A program made the translations under genes and the position numbers. This document shows, piece by piece, positions 53,802 to 64,000 of a stretch of DNA of 64,000 nucleotides. The notes beneath the pieces were generated by a model, which saw only the letters and a list, made by a program, of their open reading frames with translations, had not been told where the DNA came from and made no database searches. Location: positions 38,939-102,938 of the forward strand of contig SADC01000456.1 of the NCBI GenBank assembly GCA_004194705.1. Reading direction: 5' to 3'. The stretch is from Ditylenchus dipsaci. Its lineage: Eukaryota > Nematoda > Chromadorea > Rhabditida > Anguinidae. Position 1 is the stretch's first letter. Every line of letters begins with the position of its first letter.

Positions 53802-54779
53802 TATTAGTGATTAAAAATTATTAAATTAAGGATAGTAAGTATACAATATTCTATTTCTTTTTGTAAATTTTAACTCTTATTAGTACTTCAGTTTAAAAAC
53901 TCAAAATTAGAGGCAAAACTATAAAAAAGCCTCCAAATTGTACAATATCTTGTTGCGCACTTTTAGTTTATAAGTGTGTATATTTGTATTTTTTTTGCCT
54001 TTTTACTCTATATTTATTTTGGCCCACAAAATGGCCATACTTCGAAAATCGAAATGGGCCAAAACAAAATCGTTGTAAAAGTGGTATAATTTGCTATTGT
54101 AGACTTGAAAATTGGTTGATTTGGGGTAAAATATAGTGAAATTTGTGTGTTTTATGCATTGGGAATTTTGCTTTCAAGGGGGATGCGCCTCACGTACCCG
54201 CTATACTACTATGATAAAAAAGCTCTTTACAAACAATCCATACTGAAAACAGTTTAAAGGTTGACTAATTTCCTTGTCCCCTAAGCTAAAGACTCTTTTC
54301 GCCCAGCTCCAGTTACCAAAACGGGGTAGAATACCTAAATACACGATATTTTACCTTGGAGAACCTTTGGTAACCAAATTTTTTTTAAAAACTATTTTTT
54401 TAGAATGGAAATTGTTTGAAAAGAGCTTTTTCGTCGTTTTTAGCGTATAAGAATTACTTAAAAGGCGTTCAAACCCTATTCAGAGTTGACCGAAAAAGGA
54501 ACCATTCCCAAATTTATTTCCCATTCCCGAACCACCAATAGAGAATATATCAGAACAAAAGCGCCTTGAAGCGACAATTAAAGTAAATACGGGAACAGGG
54601 CTAATTAACAAACAATAAAAATCTGTGAAACTAAGTTATTATTTATGCCTAGAGCAGCAAAGTCAAAGGATGAGACCTTGTACCGCCCATGTGACTGCTG
54701 TAGCCACATATTCCCAGCACTGGAGGAGACGAGCTTTTATATCCCATATTTGTTGAATTATATTTTATTTAAAAGTTTC
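53802..54779. other. AT-rich spacer
   Basis: No gene. Nothing recognised. Confidence 0.25.
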
Positions 54780-54954
54780 ATTATATCGACCCTTTTCTCT
54801 GCAAACTTCTGAAAAATACTGGTTATATCGAAGGTTTCGTTATATCGAGGTATGATTAATTATGTTTTAGTCAAATCCAACCAAATCGAGCCAAGGGGTT
54901 CGTTATATCGAAGGTTTCGTTGTATCGAGGGTACGTTATATCGAGGTTCGACTG
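54780..54954. mobile_element. pogo-like MITE, left end degraded
   Basis: Repeated TTATATCGAAGGTTTCGTTA, with right end GTTATATCGAGGTTCGACTG then TA (54955-54956). Same end as 28916-29110. Confidence 0.55.
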
Positions 54955-55129
54955 TATATGAGTGTATCAACAATGCTTTTAGTGCGTGTTAAACTATATT
55001 ACCGTATTTCCTCTAATTGCGACCAATTATCTACTACTAGTTGGCCAAACCAGCCAAGTGGATATTTACTCTGCCGGGTGGTTCCCACCCTAAACTTAGG
55101 CGTTTAAGTGGCTAACATCACGCTTTATG

Positions 55130-56280
55130 TCATAATAATAATCTCAACTTCGAAAAAAACATCCGGACATCCGCTGGCATCCGACCTAAAAATTTTGACA
55201 TCCAACATCCACATCCACATGTTGAACATAGTTTTGAATACTGGGGCCTACCGCATAAATAAACTCTGGTATGCATGCTTTTTCATGCATCCAGAGTCAC
55301 TTTCGAGTGATTTGTGTCTAAGGTATGTGGGTGTGCGCATCTCAACTCCAAACCAGGCTTTAAAAATTTCTTTTTGACATCCTACATCCACATCCGGCCT
55401 AAAAATTTTTTGACATCCACATCCGACATCCGACCCAAAAATTTTGACATCCACATCCATCCGGATGTCAATTTTTTTTGACATCCTGACATTCAAATGA
55501 CATCCGGATGTCAAAATTTTTGACATCCGGATTCTCAAGTGATATCTGGATGTTTACATCCACCTCCGGTTGGATGTGGATGTCAAAAAATTGCTGATAT
55601 TCACTTTCAATTAATAGTATGGGTAGTATTAATAGTATAGGGGCTCATGGCGACTTGCTTTACTGAAGAAAAAGTATAATTTTGGTTAGGAATTCTTTGG
55701 TAGGGAATGGGCTTAGGGAAATTGTAGATTTGGAATCGAAGGAATTGGACCAACGATGAGACGTAAAGAAGGAAAGAAAATCTTTCTAAGTTTTGCGGGA
55801 TTTTAGATTATCCATTTTTGCGGATTTGGCGTATGGTTTTTTCGAAACAACAAAAAAGAAGATTTAGAACAAGGAAACAAGTATGTTTCGACCACAAGCC
55901 AAAAAATCCGCAAAAGCATATTGACATCCGCCATGATAACATCCGAAAAACATCCGGACATCCGCTGACATCCGGATTAGTCATGAAAACATCCGAAAAA
56001 CATCCGGACATTTGCTGACATCCGCCATGAAAACATCTGAAAAACATCCGGACATCCGCTGACATCCGCCATGAAAACATCCGAAAAAACATCCGGACAT
56101 CCGCTGACATCCACCTAAAAATTTTGATATCCAACATCCACATCCGGCCAAAAAATTTTCGACATCCACATCTGACATCCGACCCAAAATTTTTTGACAT
56201 CCAACATCCACATTCGCCGAATGTGGATGTTTCGGATGTACACATCCACATCCGGATGTATCTTCCGGATGTTTTTAAAG
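55130..56280. repeat. GACATCC-based minisatellite array
   Basis: Heptad-like GACATCC/ACATCCG units throughout. 55920-56110 resolves into four ~42-bp higher-order units (CATCCGCCATGAAAACATCC then GAAAAACATCCGGACATCCG). Long minus-strand ORFs across it are low complexity. A fragment of the dispersed family (GCATAAATAAACTCTGGTAT) lies at 55250-55360 inside. Confidence 0.8.
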
Positions 56281-56489
56281 GCCTGCTCCAAGCCCCAAGC
56301 ATCCCCCACGCCTGACCCACTTTTGATGAGATTTTTAAAAACCGATTGCATATTCGTGTTTCTCGACCCCGACTTTTACGGCAAATTATCATCAGATTTT
56401 GTGAAAGTGAAAATTTTTTTTCGCGATTTGTCTTGATCCCCCAAGCTGAAATTTAGAAAAATTAAAAAAAATATTTTTTAAATTAACGC
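56281..56489. other. Spacer
   Basis: AGGCCTGCTCCAAGCCCCAAGCATCC belongs to the dispersed family (compare 61750-61780). Otherwise nothing. Confidence 0.3.
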
Positions 56490-56800
56490 CAAAATATTTT
56501 TAAGGGAACAAGGGCTGTATTGGGAAGGGAATAAAATGGGGCCACTTTCATGGCAAAACGTTAAAAAGGAACTGTTGGCATGTTATGGCTGTCTTACCAT
56601 GTTTTTCAACATGGGCCGTGGCAAAAAAAGCCTTTTATATGCATTTTATGATCAACAGTACATCTCGGAGTCATGTCTAATGAAGTGAGTGCGCGCATTT
56701 CTGACTCTCAAGCCCCTCTAAAGTGACTCTGGATGCATGAAAAAGCATGCATACCAGAGTTTATTTATGCGGTAGGACCAGTATTCAAAACTATGTTCAA
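56490..56800 (+). repeat. Dispersed repeat family, longest copy
   Basis: AGGGAACAAGGGCTGTATTG, TGGGCCGTGGCAAAAAAAGC, TATATGCATTTTATGATCAA, TAAAGTGACTCTGGATGCAT, then CATACCAGAGTTTATTTATG. Recurs at 1140-1390, 15390-15480, 20440-20530, 29575-29850, 55250-55360 and 61650-61930. The hairpin ATGCATGAAAAAGCATGCAT is conserved. Confidence 0.65.
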
Positions 56801-57034
56801 CATCTTCTTGTTAGTGGCCCTTGTGTGATTAGTGGCATCCTTTTTTTCCCCTTCCCCTCTCCATACAGCCCTTTATCACTTTTAAAATTCAAAAAACGCC
56901 AATTTGAAAAATATTTTTCTTTTCAATTTTTTCTTAAATTTCACCTTGGGAGAGCAAGACAAATCGCGAAAAAAATTTCACTTTCCCTCGCTCGGGCGGC
57001 CCACCGTTGGTACAGTGGAAAGGTCCTACTTTTT

Positions 57035-57135
57035 AATAAAGGTGATGAAACCGGTTCGGGCGGGATTTCGGGACGGGATTTCGGGCCGAAAAAATTTCGG
57101 GATCGGGATTTCACAAAAAAAAATTCGGGATTTTT
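57035..57135. mobile_element. hAT-like CGGGATTTCGGG terminus
   Basis: Repeated CGGGATTTCGGGACGGGATT. Same word set as 12241-12421 and 36690-37904. Only one end is visible. Confidence 0.4.
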
Positions 57136-57630
57136 CAAGTAGAGAGAAGAACAGGAAATTCACATATTTTTGCGATATTTTCCAATTATTGGCTATTTAG
57201 ACAGCAATTGTGTGATGAAGCACATAAAATTGAAAAGTATATTTACTTTTCATAAATATTACATAAATATTGAAAAAATGAAAGCACATAAAATATTGAA
57301 ACGCGCCGTTAAACTAACAACCTGAATAATTTAGTTCTACTACCTTTAAAAAATGTAAGATATCAAAAATGGGAAACCGGAGAAAATTTGGAAAACCATA
57401 GTAAACCCTGCCGGGTTTGCATGTTTTCGTTCTTTTCCGGTTTGCTTTGACGCGCTGCTTTTGGCCATAAAATACCGCATTTCTTCATACATTGTTGGAT
57501 TTCGGCCATAAACTCAAATATGGCCATGAATTTTGCCCATTGAAACTCATAATGTCTGTTGTGTTGTCTCTTTGATCTTCCTTTTGTATGATGAGGTCGG
57601 TTCATCAAATTAATTTCCATCTATTTGCAG
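57136..57630. other. Spacer
   Basis: 57465-57540 contains GGCCATAAA words like the minisatellite at 58618. Nothing else. Confidence 0.3.
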
Positions 57631-57764
57631 ATATTACTGCAGACAAGGAAGGGGAGCTACGCGCCGGTTTCGTCCTTATTCGTCATCGAGGTCCTGGTTC
57701 GTGCAAATCGGCAGCTATTTGGAGTGGCAAGTCAAGCGGTCAGCAATTGGTTCGTCAATTCAAG
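57631..57764 (+). CDS. Candidate internal exon, unrecognised
   Basis: Bounded by TATTTGCAG and a strong donor CAAG|GTAACT. One open frame reads DITADKEGELRAGFVLIRHR and GPGSCKSAAIWSGKSSGQQL. GC content is higher than in the surroundings. No partner exon or family is recognised, and the frame is not certain. Confidence 0.3.
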
Positions 57765-58617
57765 GTAACTGGCGCTAAAAGAATCAATTATAGTTATCTT
57801 TTTCTGTTGTCATGTTTGCTGTTATTATTTTGCCTGCGTTCGAGAGATGTGTGTTAGTAGTGAATAAAGATTGCTGTCCCCGTCTTATAATGGCTTTTTT
57901 GTGACGTTTCTGAAGTTTGACGCCCACAATTTGGAAACGGGCCGCTGGAGTGTTATGCTGCCGATTTTTTCTTAAATGTCAAAGTAATTTTAACACACCC
58001 TGTAGTTCAATTGGGATGTGGGAGTATAGTTCAAGTGCTCCGTGTTAGGAAAAAAAAGAAGAAGACCATTACAACGATGACTGTTTAATTCTCTGCCTGT
58101 TGTTAAACAATGTTCACTTGTTGTTGTCGTTGTTCGAAAATAAATGAATGTAGCCGATTTTAAGGTGTGAATGTTAATAGGTGCGATAAGAGATGAAAGA
58201 TCGAGATGTGGTTCAGGAGGAACAGAATGTTTGGATTAAAACATTGGACACATAAATAAATGTAGGTATATGTATAAGCGGTCATTTGTGTATCTGTTGT
58301 TTATACGGCGGAATAATGGAGTCTATGAATAGATAGTTATATATTAGACAGGTTGAATTTATGGCAAAAATTCAGTATTTTAGGGCCTCATTCAGAAAAA
58401 TTCCATCGAATTTGGTGTCAACCACTTCAGAATGGGTGCCTACCCAGGTACTAATTGCATTGTTGAGATTCTAAATAGTCAAAACAGCATTTTGGCCCCA
58501 ACACACCGTGCTCAGCACACGATTTTGGGTTGAATAATGGAGTTTGTTCAGCATTAAAATAGATAAAAATTTCGGCCCAATGACATGTAGATCAATTATG
58601 CTAGAACGGCCTGAGTT
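57765..58617. other. Spacer
   Basis: ACACACCCTGTAGT near 57998 resembles a mariner-type end. 58435-58520 repeats the CTACCCAGGTACT..TTGAGATTCT motif of 6283 and 47320. No gene. Confidence 0.3.
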
Positions 58618-58860
58618 TATGGCTAAAATCTAATAGTTTATGGCCAAAATCCAACAATTTTGGCCAAAATTCAGTATTTTTTCGGCCAATTTGAGTTTAT
58701 GGCCAGAATTTAAAAGTTTACGGCCAAAATTCAAAAGTTTACGGCCAAATTCAAACGTTTACGGCCAAAATTCAGTATTTTATGGCCAGCTCGAGTTTAC
58801 GGCCATAATTAAATATTTTTACGGCCATTTTTCACAATTTTACGGCCAAAATTAAATACC
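58618..58860. repeat. Minisatellite around TTTACGGCCAAAATTCA
   Basis: About ten units of 21-26 bp: TTTATGGCCAAAATCCAACA, TTTACGGCCAAAATTCAAAA and variants. Confidence 0.8.
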
Positions 58861-58869
58861 ACCTTTCCC

Positions 58870-59025
58870 AACTGTGTTTTTACAGTTTGGTCGCAAATAT
58901 TGTGAGGATTCCGATTTTGTCGATCGTTTTCAGAATTTAAAAAAATTTCCCTCTAAAAAAGCAAAACCTCGATATAGTGCGCACCCATTTCTAAAATGGG
59001 TGCGCACTATATCGAGCGTCGACTG
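58870..59025. mobile_element. Left-truncated pogo-like MITE
   Basis: GTTTTTACAGTTTGGTCGCA through centre GATATAGTGCGCACCCATTT / AAATGGGTGCGCACTATATC, ending GAGCGTCGACTG then TA. Sister of 60693-60933, which is complete. The left boundary follows directly on the minisatellite. Confidence 0.75.
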
Positions 59026-59094
59026 TACCAGATTTAAGGGATTTTTAAGATATTCTGAAGATATTAACCAAATTTTCTAATAAAGGTGATGTCC

Positions 59095-59160
59095 GCCACA
59101 GGGATTAGAACCTTGCAGATCAATTTACTTGCAGATCAATTACTGCAGATCAATTTACCG
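59095..59160 (-). repeat. SINE-like: B-box module plus GATCAATTTAC repeats
   Basis: Minus strand: units of GTAAATTGATCTGCA (three) followed by AAGGTTCTAATCCCTGTGGC (degenerate B box). Confidence 0.55.
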
Positions 59161-59439
59161 TCGCCCTTAATTCGGTACACTAAGTACCACTACCTTCGCA
59201 CTTCTAACTGAGTACCTCTACCTAGGTACAGCAACTTGAGTGACATTACCTTGGTAGTACTATCTCAGCACCACCTGGATAACCTACGGGACATGAAAGT
59301 TTTCAAAGCTAGGGTCCTGCAAATTTGCCATTATCAAATTATGTTTAGAATAAGATTCTGGAAAGGGCACAATTATTACATAGCACATAATTATTTAGGC
59401 TATTCCGAAATTTCGGATTTTTAGAAGTAAATACCCGTT

Positions 59440-59745
59440 TAGGACAGGTACCAGGCGGCTTTCCTATCCCCCTGAGGCTCATTGATCCTTTAAAAACCTT
59501 TTTTTATTCTGGTGCTAGTCCAGAAAGAAGTGTTTACCGTCAGCGTGATTCGAACCTGTAACCTATTAAGGAATTAATTAACCAGACATAATTGACCAGG
59601 ATATCAATTTACAGCCGTGAATTATCTGGGGGTGTGAATTGTCCTGGGGCGTGAATGTCCGGGGCGTGAATTGTCCCGGGCGTGAACTGTCCTGGGGCGT
59701 GAATTGTCCCGGGCGTGAATCGTCCCGGGCGTGAATTGTTCGTGT
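59440..59745 (-). repeat. SINE-like: minisatellite, B box, SINE body
   Basis: Minus strand order: (GGGACAATTCACGCCC)x6-7 from 59745 to 59640, linker, ACAGGTTCGAATCACGC (B box, 59530-59550), then a body with GCCGCCTGGTACCTGTCC and AACGGGTATTTACTTC (59420-59470). Confidence 0.65.
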
Positions 59746-59747
59746 AC

Positions 59748-60487
59748 CAGTCGAAACTCCATACAAAATAACTCTATATAACGCAACTCATTATAACGTA
59801 ATCATAAGAGCTCTGTATTTTGCTGTGTTTTATTTAAACGATATAATTTAGACTCCATAGTAACTGAAGTTCATACAGAGCAACCTTTTGGTCGGTGCCT
59901 TGATTATTTTGTATAGAGTTTTGACTGTATACTTTCAGTATAGTCCGGATGCGGTCTGCTAGCGCACGGTATGCACAGAAATATCCGGAAAAATTACAAA
60001 ATCGAATTTAAATGAGCGCAAAAAATTTTCAGAGGGCATTTTTTAATATACAGTTATTCTTGTCTTAAAAAATACTTCGAGCACTATAGGATGTCAAATT
60101 CTTTGTGAATTTTGCTTACTCACACTCCTACTTGGACAGGCGCCGGCGCCGGTGTGCGCCCGGAAAATTCGGAAAAGTTGGGCGCCGGGGCCGGTGCTCG
60201 TCGCCCTTTTCGAAAAATTGTGTCGTCGGGTGCGGCGTCCGGCGCCCCTTTTTCAGCGCTTTCAAACCATTTTTTTAGTAGAAATAGCATTTTTTTTTTT
60301 CTGTACTGTGTTTGGTACTGATTCTTTCAGAATTATTCCTTCACGATTCATACAATTCCAGTTTAGAAAAATTGCAATAAAAAAAAATAAAAAAATCTGT
60401 TTGTAAGTAACTCGGCGCCCAGCGCCAATTTTTCTGTCATGGCACCCGGCGCCAGTTTTTCAAAAAATCGGTGCCCGGCGTCGTACA
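59748..60487. repeat. Direct duplication, copy 1 (pogo-like MITE + GC-rich foldback)
   Basis: Begins at the CAGTCGAAACTCCATACAAA end of a MITE (59748-59927, right end GTATAGAGTTTTGACTG then TA) and runs to about 60487. Repeated at 62607-63348 with many small indels. The GC-rich foldback 60135-60485 (GGCGCCGGTGTGCGCCCGG.. GGCACCCGGCGCC) lies at its end. Confidence 0.8.
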
Positions 60488-60539
60488 CAAGAAGACAGAT
60501 CAGTAGGGTCAAAAATTTTAAAACAAGACGAGGGGCGGC

Positions 60540-60680
60540 GGTAAATTGATCCTCGGTGAATTGATCCACGGTAAATTAATCCCCGGTAAATTGATCCTCT
60601 GGTAAATTGATTCTCCGGTAAAATTGATCCTCCAAATTTCAAGGTTGCAGTTCGAATCCCGGTGTTAGCAACAATTTTTT
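60540..60680 (+). repeat. SINE-like: minisatellite, B box, oligo-T
   Basis: (GGTAAATTGATCCTC)x5-6 from 60540 to 60632, then GGTTGCAGTTCGAATCCCGG (B-box region, 60644-60663), GTGTTAGCAACAA and an 11-T run (60675-60685), the form of a pol III terminator. Confidence 0.65.
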
Positions 60681-60692
60681 TTTTTCAGTATA

Positions 60693-60933
60693 CAGTCGAC
60701 GCTCGATATAGTGCGCACCCCTAAAGTTCGTTCGCCTTGGTCCGACACTTTTTTTAACCCCATTTCGAAGTATTTTCCCAATTGTGTTTTTACAGTTTGT
60801 CGCAATATTGTGAGGATTCCGATTTCGCCGATCGTTTTTTCAGAATATAAAAAATTTCCCTCTAAAAAAGCGAAACCTCGATATAGTGCGCACCCATTTT
60901 AAAATGGGTGCGCACTATATCGAGCGTCGACTG
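60693..60933. mobile_element. pogo-like MITE
   Basis: CAGTCGACGCTCGATATAGT mirrored by CTATATCGAGCGTCGACTG. TA at 60691-60692 and 60934-60935. Interior GTTCGTTCGCCTTGGTCCGA matches the family of 48231-48658. Inserted right after the oligo-T tract of the SINE-like unit. Confidence 0.85.
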
Positions 60934-61649
60934 TACCAGATTTAAGGGATTTTTAAAGATATTAACTGATCTAGGTGGTCAGGAAAACCACCTGGTACCT
61001 TCCTTGGACTGGTAGCCACCTCTGGAATTCGAAATTTTGAATCTAGCCGAAATTAAATGAAAGTTGATGTAATTTATTTCAAATCGTGTCCTAAGCACAG
61101 TTTTGATAATAAAAATAACAAAAGCGATTTGACTTGCAGGAAACCCAGTTCTGGTGTACTTTTGTACCCTGTATGGTAGGTATGTGTGCAGTTAATAATT
61201 TGCTAGTACCGGTGTGGCAGTACCGAGAAGGATATATTCAGGTGGTAGTGACCACAGTGACTTTTAGGTAGTGGTACCTAATGCTCAGTTAGTTTAAGTG
61301 GATGGATATATCTGTAGATGAATGGATACTTCTTGCGATTGATATCTTTGTGGATAAGTTGAAACAAGGAAGTTAACTGTTAACTATTACCAGCACTTCT
61401 TTAGTTCCTCCCCCATACTCAATCTTTTTAAAAAGTGAAACAATATCACCACCGGACTCATTTTTTCTGCACGATACAATGCAAGAATCATTTCTAAACA
61501 GTTTTGAATAAAAAATTAAATTTTGTCAAAAAATTCCACACCCCTTGGGGCAGATGGTCTTTTTAGGTTTTCGACCAAATTTAAGCCTTTTCAAGCAAAT
61601 TCTACTGAAATAAATAGATTTTGAACAGGTTTTTTACTTTCTGGGGACT
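60934..61649. other. Spacer with SINE-body remnants
   Basis: 60975-61020 (GTCAGGAAAACCACCTGGTACC) and 61180-61290 (AGGTAGTGGTACC words) are pieces of the SINE body without a tRNA-like head. No gene. Confidence 0.35.
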
Positions 61650-61930
61650 ACCGCATAAATAAACTCTGGTTACATATATTTTTTACGCATCCAGAGTCAT
61701 TTTCGAGTGATTTGTGTCTAAGGTATGTGGGTGTGCACATCTCAACTCCAAGCCCCCAAGCATCCTGCGCCCCCGAAAGGGGCGCAGGGGGCTTGGTCGG
61801 TTAGAGATGAGCGCAATCACTTACTTTAGACATAATTCCGAGCAATACTTCTGATCATTAAATGTATATGGAGTCTCTTTTTGGCCCAGCTCCAGCAAGA
61901 AAAATGTGGTTAATTACCCAAAAGACCCTA
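61650..61930. repeat. Dispersed repeat family, two copies head to head
   Basis: ACCGCATAAATAAACTCTGG through GGGTGTGCACATCTCAACTC (as 55250-55360), then a CCCCCTGCGCC palindrome near 61775. Next, in reverse, GCGCAATCACTTACTTTAGA and TGTATATGGAGTCTC (as 29630-29710). Confidence 0.6.
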
Positions 61931-62059
61931 AACATATACCCTAAAATACCCTAAAAAGAGGGGGAGGGGGAAACTGAAGAAAAACCCTATTACCACCTGA
62001 GTACCCACTAACCAAAGTTTTTTTAAACATGGTGGCTTATTAGAAAATAAGGTAAATAC

Positions 62060-62310
62060 CCGGTATTGGGGAGCATTACGGGAAATCAAAATTTTGCACT
62101 TTGGAGGCGGATGTTTCTAAAGGAAAAGTACCAGGTGGTTTTTCCTGACAATCGTGACGATTTCTGGTCTTTAAAAATTTTAGTTCGAAAAAAATAATTT
62201 TTGCATCACTGGATTCGAACCTGCAACCCTAAACAATTTGGAGATCAATTTACTAAAGGCATCAATTTAACGAGGATCAATTTACGCAGGATCAATTTGT
62301 AGAGGATCAA
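62060..62310 (-). repeat. SINE-like: minisatellite, B box, SINE body
   Basis: Minus strand order: (GTAAATTGATCCTC-like)x5 from 62310 to 62235, AGGGTTGCAGGTTCGAATCC (62208-62227), AGTGATGCAAAAATTATTTTTTT (oligo-T), then the body CAGGAAAAACCACCTGGTAC and CCGGGTATTTACC. Confidence 0.65.
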
Positions 62311-62606
62311 TTCACCTAAAGCCCAAGACAGACCAGGGCTGCCTGAATTTCGAAAAAAAATAGACCGGATGTGTTCCCTTGACTATGAACACAATGAATC
62401 AGCACCCGCATCCATGGCGGATTCGGTTGTGGATGCGAAATCACGTTCACAATGACAATACGAATTGCTAAAAAAGTTCTTCACGCATGATCAGAATGGT
62501 TTTATGAACCTGCAAGTAATCGCTTTGAGCCGTTTGCTTCAAAAGGTTAATAGCGTAGTATAGGAAAAGCCAATAGAATTTGTTTTTTTTTTTGCATTTC
62601 CGTATA

Positions 62607-63348
62607 CAGTCGAAACTCCATACAAAATAATCTATATAACGCAAACTCATTATAACGTAATCATAAGAGCTCTGTATTTTGCTTGTTTTATTTAAACGAT
62701 ATTAATTAGACTCCATAGTAAACTGAAGTTCATACAGAGCAACCTTTTGGTCGGTGCCTTGAATTATTTTGTATAGAGTTTTGACTGTATACTTTCATAT
62801 AGTCCGCGATGCGGTCTGCTAGCGCACGGTATGCACAAAATATCCGGAAAAATTACAAAATGATTTAAATGAGCGCAAAAAATTTTTCAGAGGGCATTTT
62901 TTAAATATACAGTTATTCTTGTCTTAAAAATACTTCGAGCACTATAGGATGTCGAATTCTTTGTGAATTTTGCTCACTCACACTCCTGCTTGGACAGGCC
63001 CGGTGTGCGCCCGGAAAATTTCGGAAAAGTTGGGCGCCGGGCCGGTGTCGTCGCCATTTTCGAACAATTGGTGTCGTCGAGCGCCGGCGCCCGCGCCCCT
63101 TTTTTCAGCGCTTTTTCAAACCATATTTTAGTAGAAATAGCATTTTTTTAGTTTTTTCTGTACTGGGTTTGTACTGATTTTTTCAGAATTATTAGCCTTC
63201 ACGATTCATACAATTCCAGTTAGAAAAAATTGCAATAAAAAATAATAAAATTTGCATAGCTCTTCTGTTTGTAAGTAACTCGGCGCCCGGCCGCCAATTT
63301 TTCTGTCATGGCGCCCGGGCCAGTTTTTCAAAAAATCGTGCCCGGCGT
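62607..63348. repeat. Direct duplication, copy 2
   Basis: Second copy of 59748-60487, again starting exactly at CAGTCGAAACTCCATACAAA after TA (62605-62606). MITE part 62607-62787. GC-rich foldback 62990-63345. It differs from copy 1 mainly by one- and two-base indels. Confidence 0.8.
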
Positions 63349-63644
63349 TGTTTTTTTAAAAAGCCGGCGCCCGGTGGTGCGCTTGCGCCGAATTTTTCGG
63401 CGGCACCATGTATGCTCACACTGCGTAAACAATGCACACGTTACCCCTAAATTGGCCCCCGCATGAGTTTTACAAGAAATTAGTAACAAAAGGCGCACTG
63501 TGAACATGAAAAACCGGATGCAGTGCGCGTAGAGATGCGTACAAAAAACGGATTATTATGGATGTAGTGTGATCCTGTTTTTCAATTAAAAATGTTAGAA
63601 TTGTATTAAGAAATTTGGGCTTTTTTCTACAATAAAAAATTTAG
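63349..63644. other. Spacer
   Basis: Nothing recognised beyond a continuation of GCGCCCGG words to about 63410. Confidence 0.3.
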
Positions 63645-64000
63645 CGTATCCTTTCATGTGTCTGGCGTTATGAATATTGGTGGAAAGCAGTGCTCCCAAA
63701 GCAAGAAACAGCCTTGGAATGCGACGCAAGAATCAGCGTGATGTCCCTGCGAGTCATCTTATTTCCGGGTCCTTCGGTGTCTGCCGTGTGGTATGCTGGT
63801 GATTCGTGGTTGGAAAGGACACTGGAAGGAAGTGCCTGCTCTGTCAAGGAAGCTATGGGATATGGAAGTCCCAAAAGGATCGCAGGCTTCGAATCATGGA
63901 TGTCGGTTTATTGCTGTTCCTGTTGCGATCTGTTCTTCTGCCTTTGCCGTTGGTTATGGTCTGCAGTTCGTCGTGCCTGTCTGGTAAAGTTCACTGTGAA
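63645..64000 (+). CDS. Open frame with candidate signal peptide, cut by window end
   Basis: GC content rises and two frames stay open. From ATG 63896 the frame reads MDVGLLLFLLRSVLLPLPLV then MVCSSSCLSGKVHCE, a good signal peptide (hydrophobic core, small residues before the cleavage site), running off the edge. A second frame is open from 63648 (WRYEYWWKAVLPKQETALEC..) to the edge without stops. The two cannot both be coding. No family is recognised. Confidence 0.35.

Noticed and set aside
55808..56392. Long Cys/Met/Asp-rich ORF of 194 codons
   Set aside because: It is a translation of the GACATCC minisatellite; low complexity and open in several frames.
58618..58860. WPKFSxx-repeat protein
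   Set aside because: Translation of a 21-26 bp minisatellite whose unit length is not a constant multiple of three.

Overview
The window is AT-rich eukaryotic DNA from a small-intron animal genome. It looks like a nematode or a close relative, for three reasons: a secreted protein with four nematode-style ShKT cysteine modules (49650-51410), many very short GT..AG introns, and a very high load of MITE and foldback elements. Genes are sparse. Most of the 64 kb is layered DNA transposons, palindromes, tRNA-derived SINE-like repeats and minisatellites. Several recognisable coding regions (ShKT, CCHC zinc knuckle, RING, hAT transposase, cystatin-like) keep intact splice sites but are broken by single-base indels. 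A 0.5-kb tandem duplication (31197-32240) differs between its two units almost only in homopolymer length. Many of the frameshifts may therefore be uncorrected long-read errors and not true pseudogenisation.

Layout. 0-7.4 kb: one terminal exon, then foldback elements, one of which carries a psq/pogo-type HTH protein fragment. 7.4-12.4 kb: left arm of a large inverted duplication whose partner is 37.7-42.6 kb. The arms carry copies A and C of an unrecognised gene, and copy B lies at 17.4-19.4 kb. 15.6-16.4 kb: an unknown exon and a CNBP-like zinc-knuckle gene. 21.7-24.7 kb: a near-complete hAT transposon with BED finger, target duplication and transposase. 26.9-28.6 kb: two unrecognised genes. 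30.1-33.0 kb: RING/B-box gene pieces. 33-37.9 kb: stacked MITEs, a textbook hAT MITE and a hAT relic. 43.2-44.8 kb: a cystatin-like gene and an arrestin-C-like exon. 49.6-51.4 kb: the ShKT gene. 52-64 kb: mariner-like and pogo/Tigger elements, minisatellites and SINE-like tRNA modules. A candidate signal-peptide exon runs off the right edge.

Main novelty candidate. The three-copy gene family A/B/C encodes, in copy B, a signal peptide, three cysteine repeats of one framework, a Gln/Ser-Arg-rich linker, then a basic region resembling the ATF4 bZIP basic region and an acidic Ser tail. Intron phases are mutually consistent across five exons. A secreted-type protein ending in a bZIP-like basic region is unusual. 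Copy C lost the signal-peptide exons because the inverted duplication stops at a hAT element inside the long intron.

A second candidate is a SINE-like family in which a tRNA 3'-half (B box) is preceded by a locus-specific 13-19 bp minisatellite. The mobile elements fall into a few families: pogo/Tigger-like with TA duplications and CAGTC ends, TTAA-target palindromic MITEs, elements with ACCGTATTTTCTCT ends, and hATs with 8-bp duplications. They are repeatedly nested inside each other.
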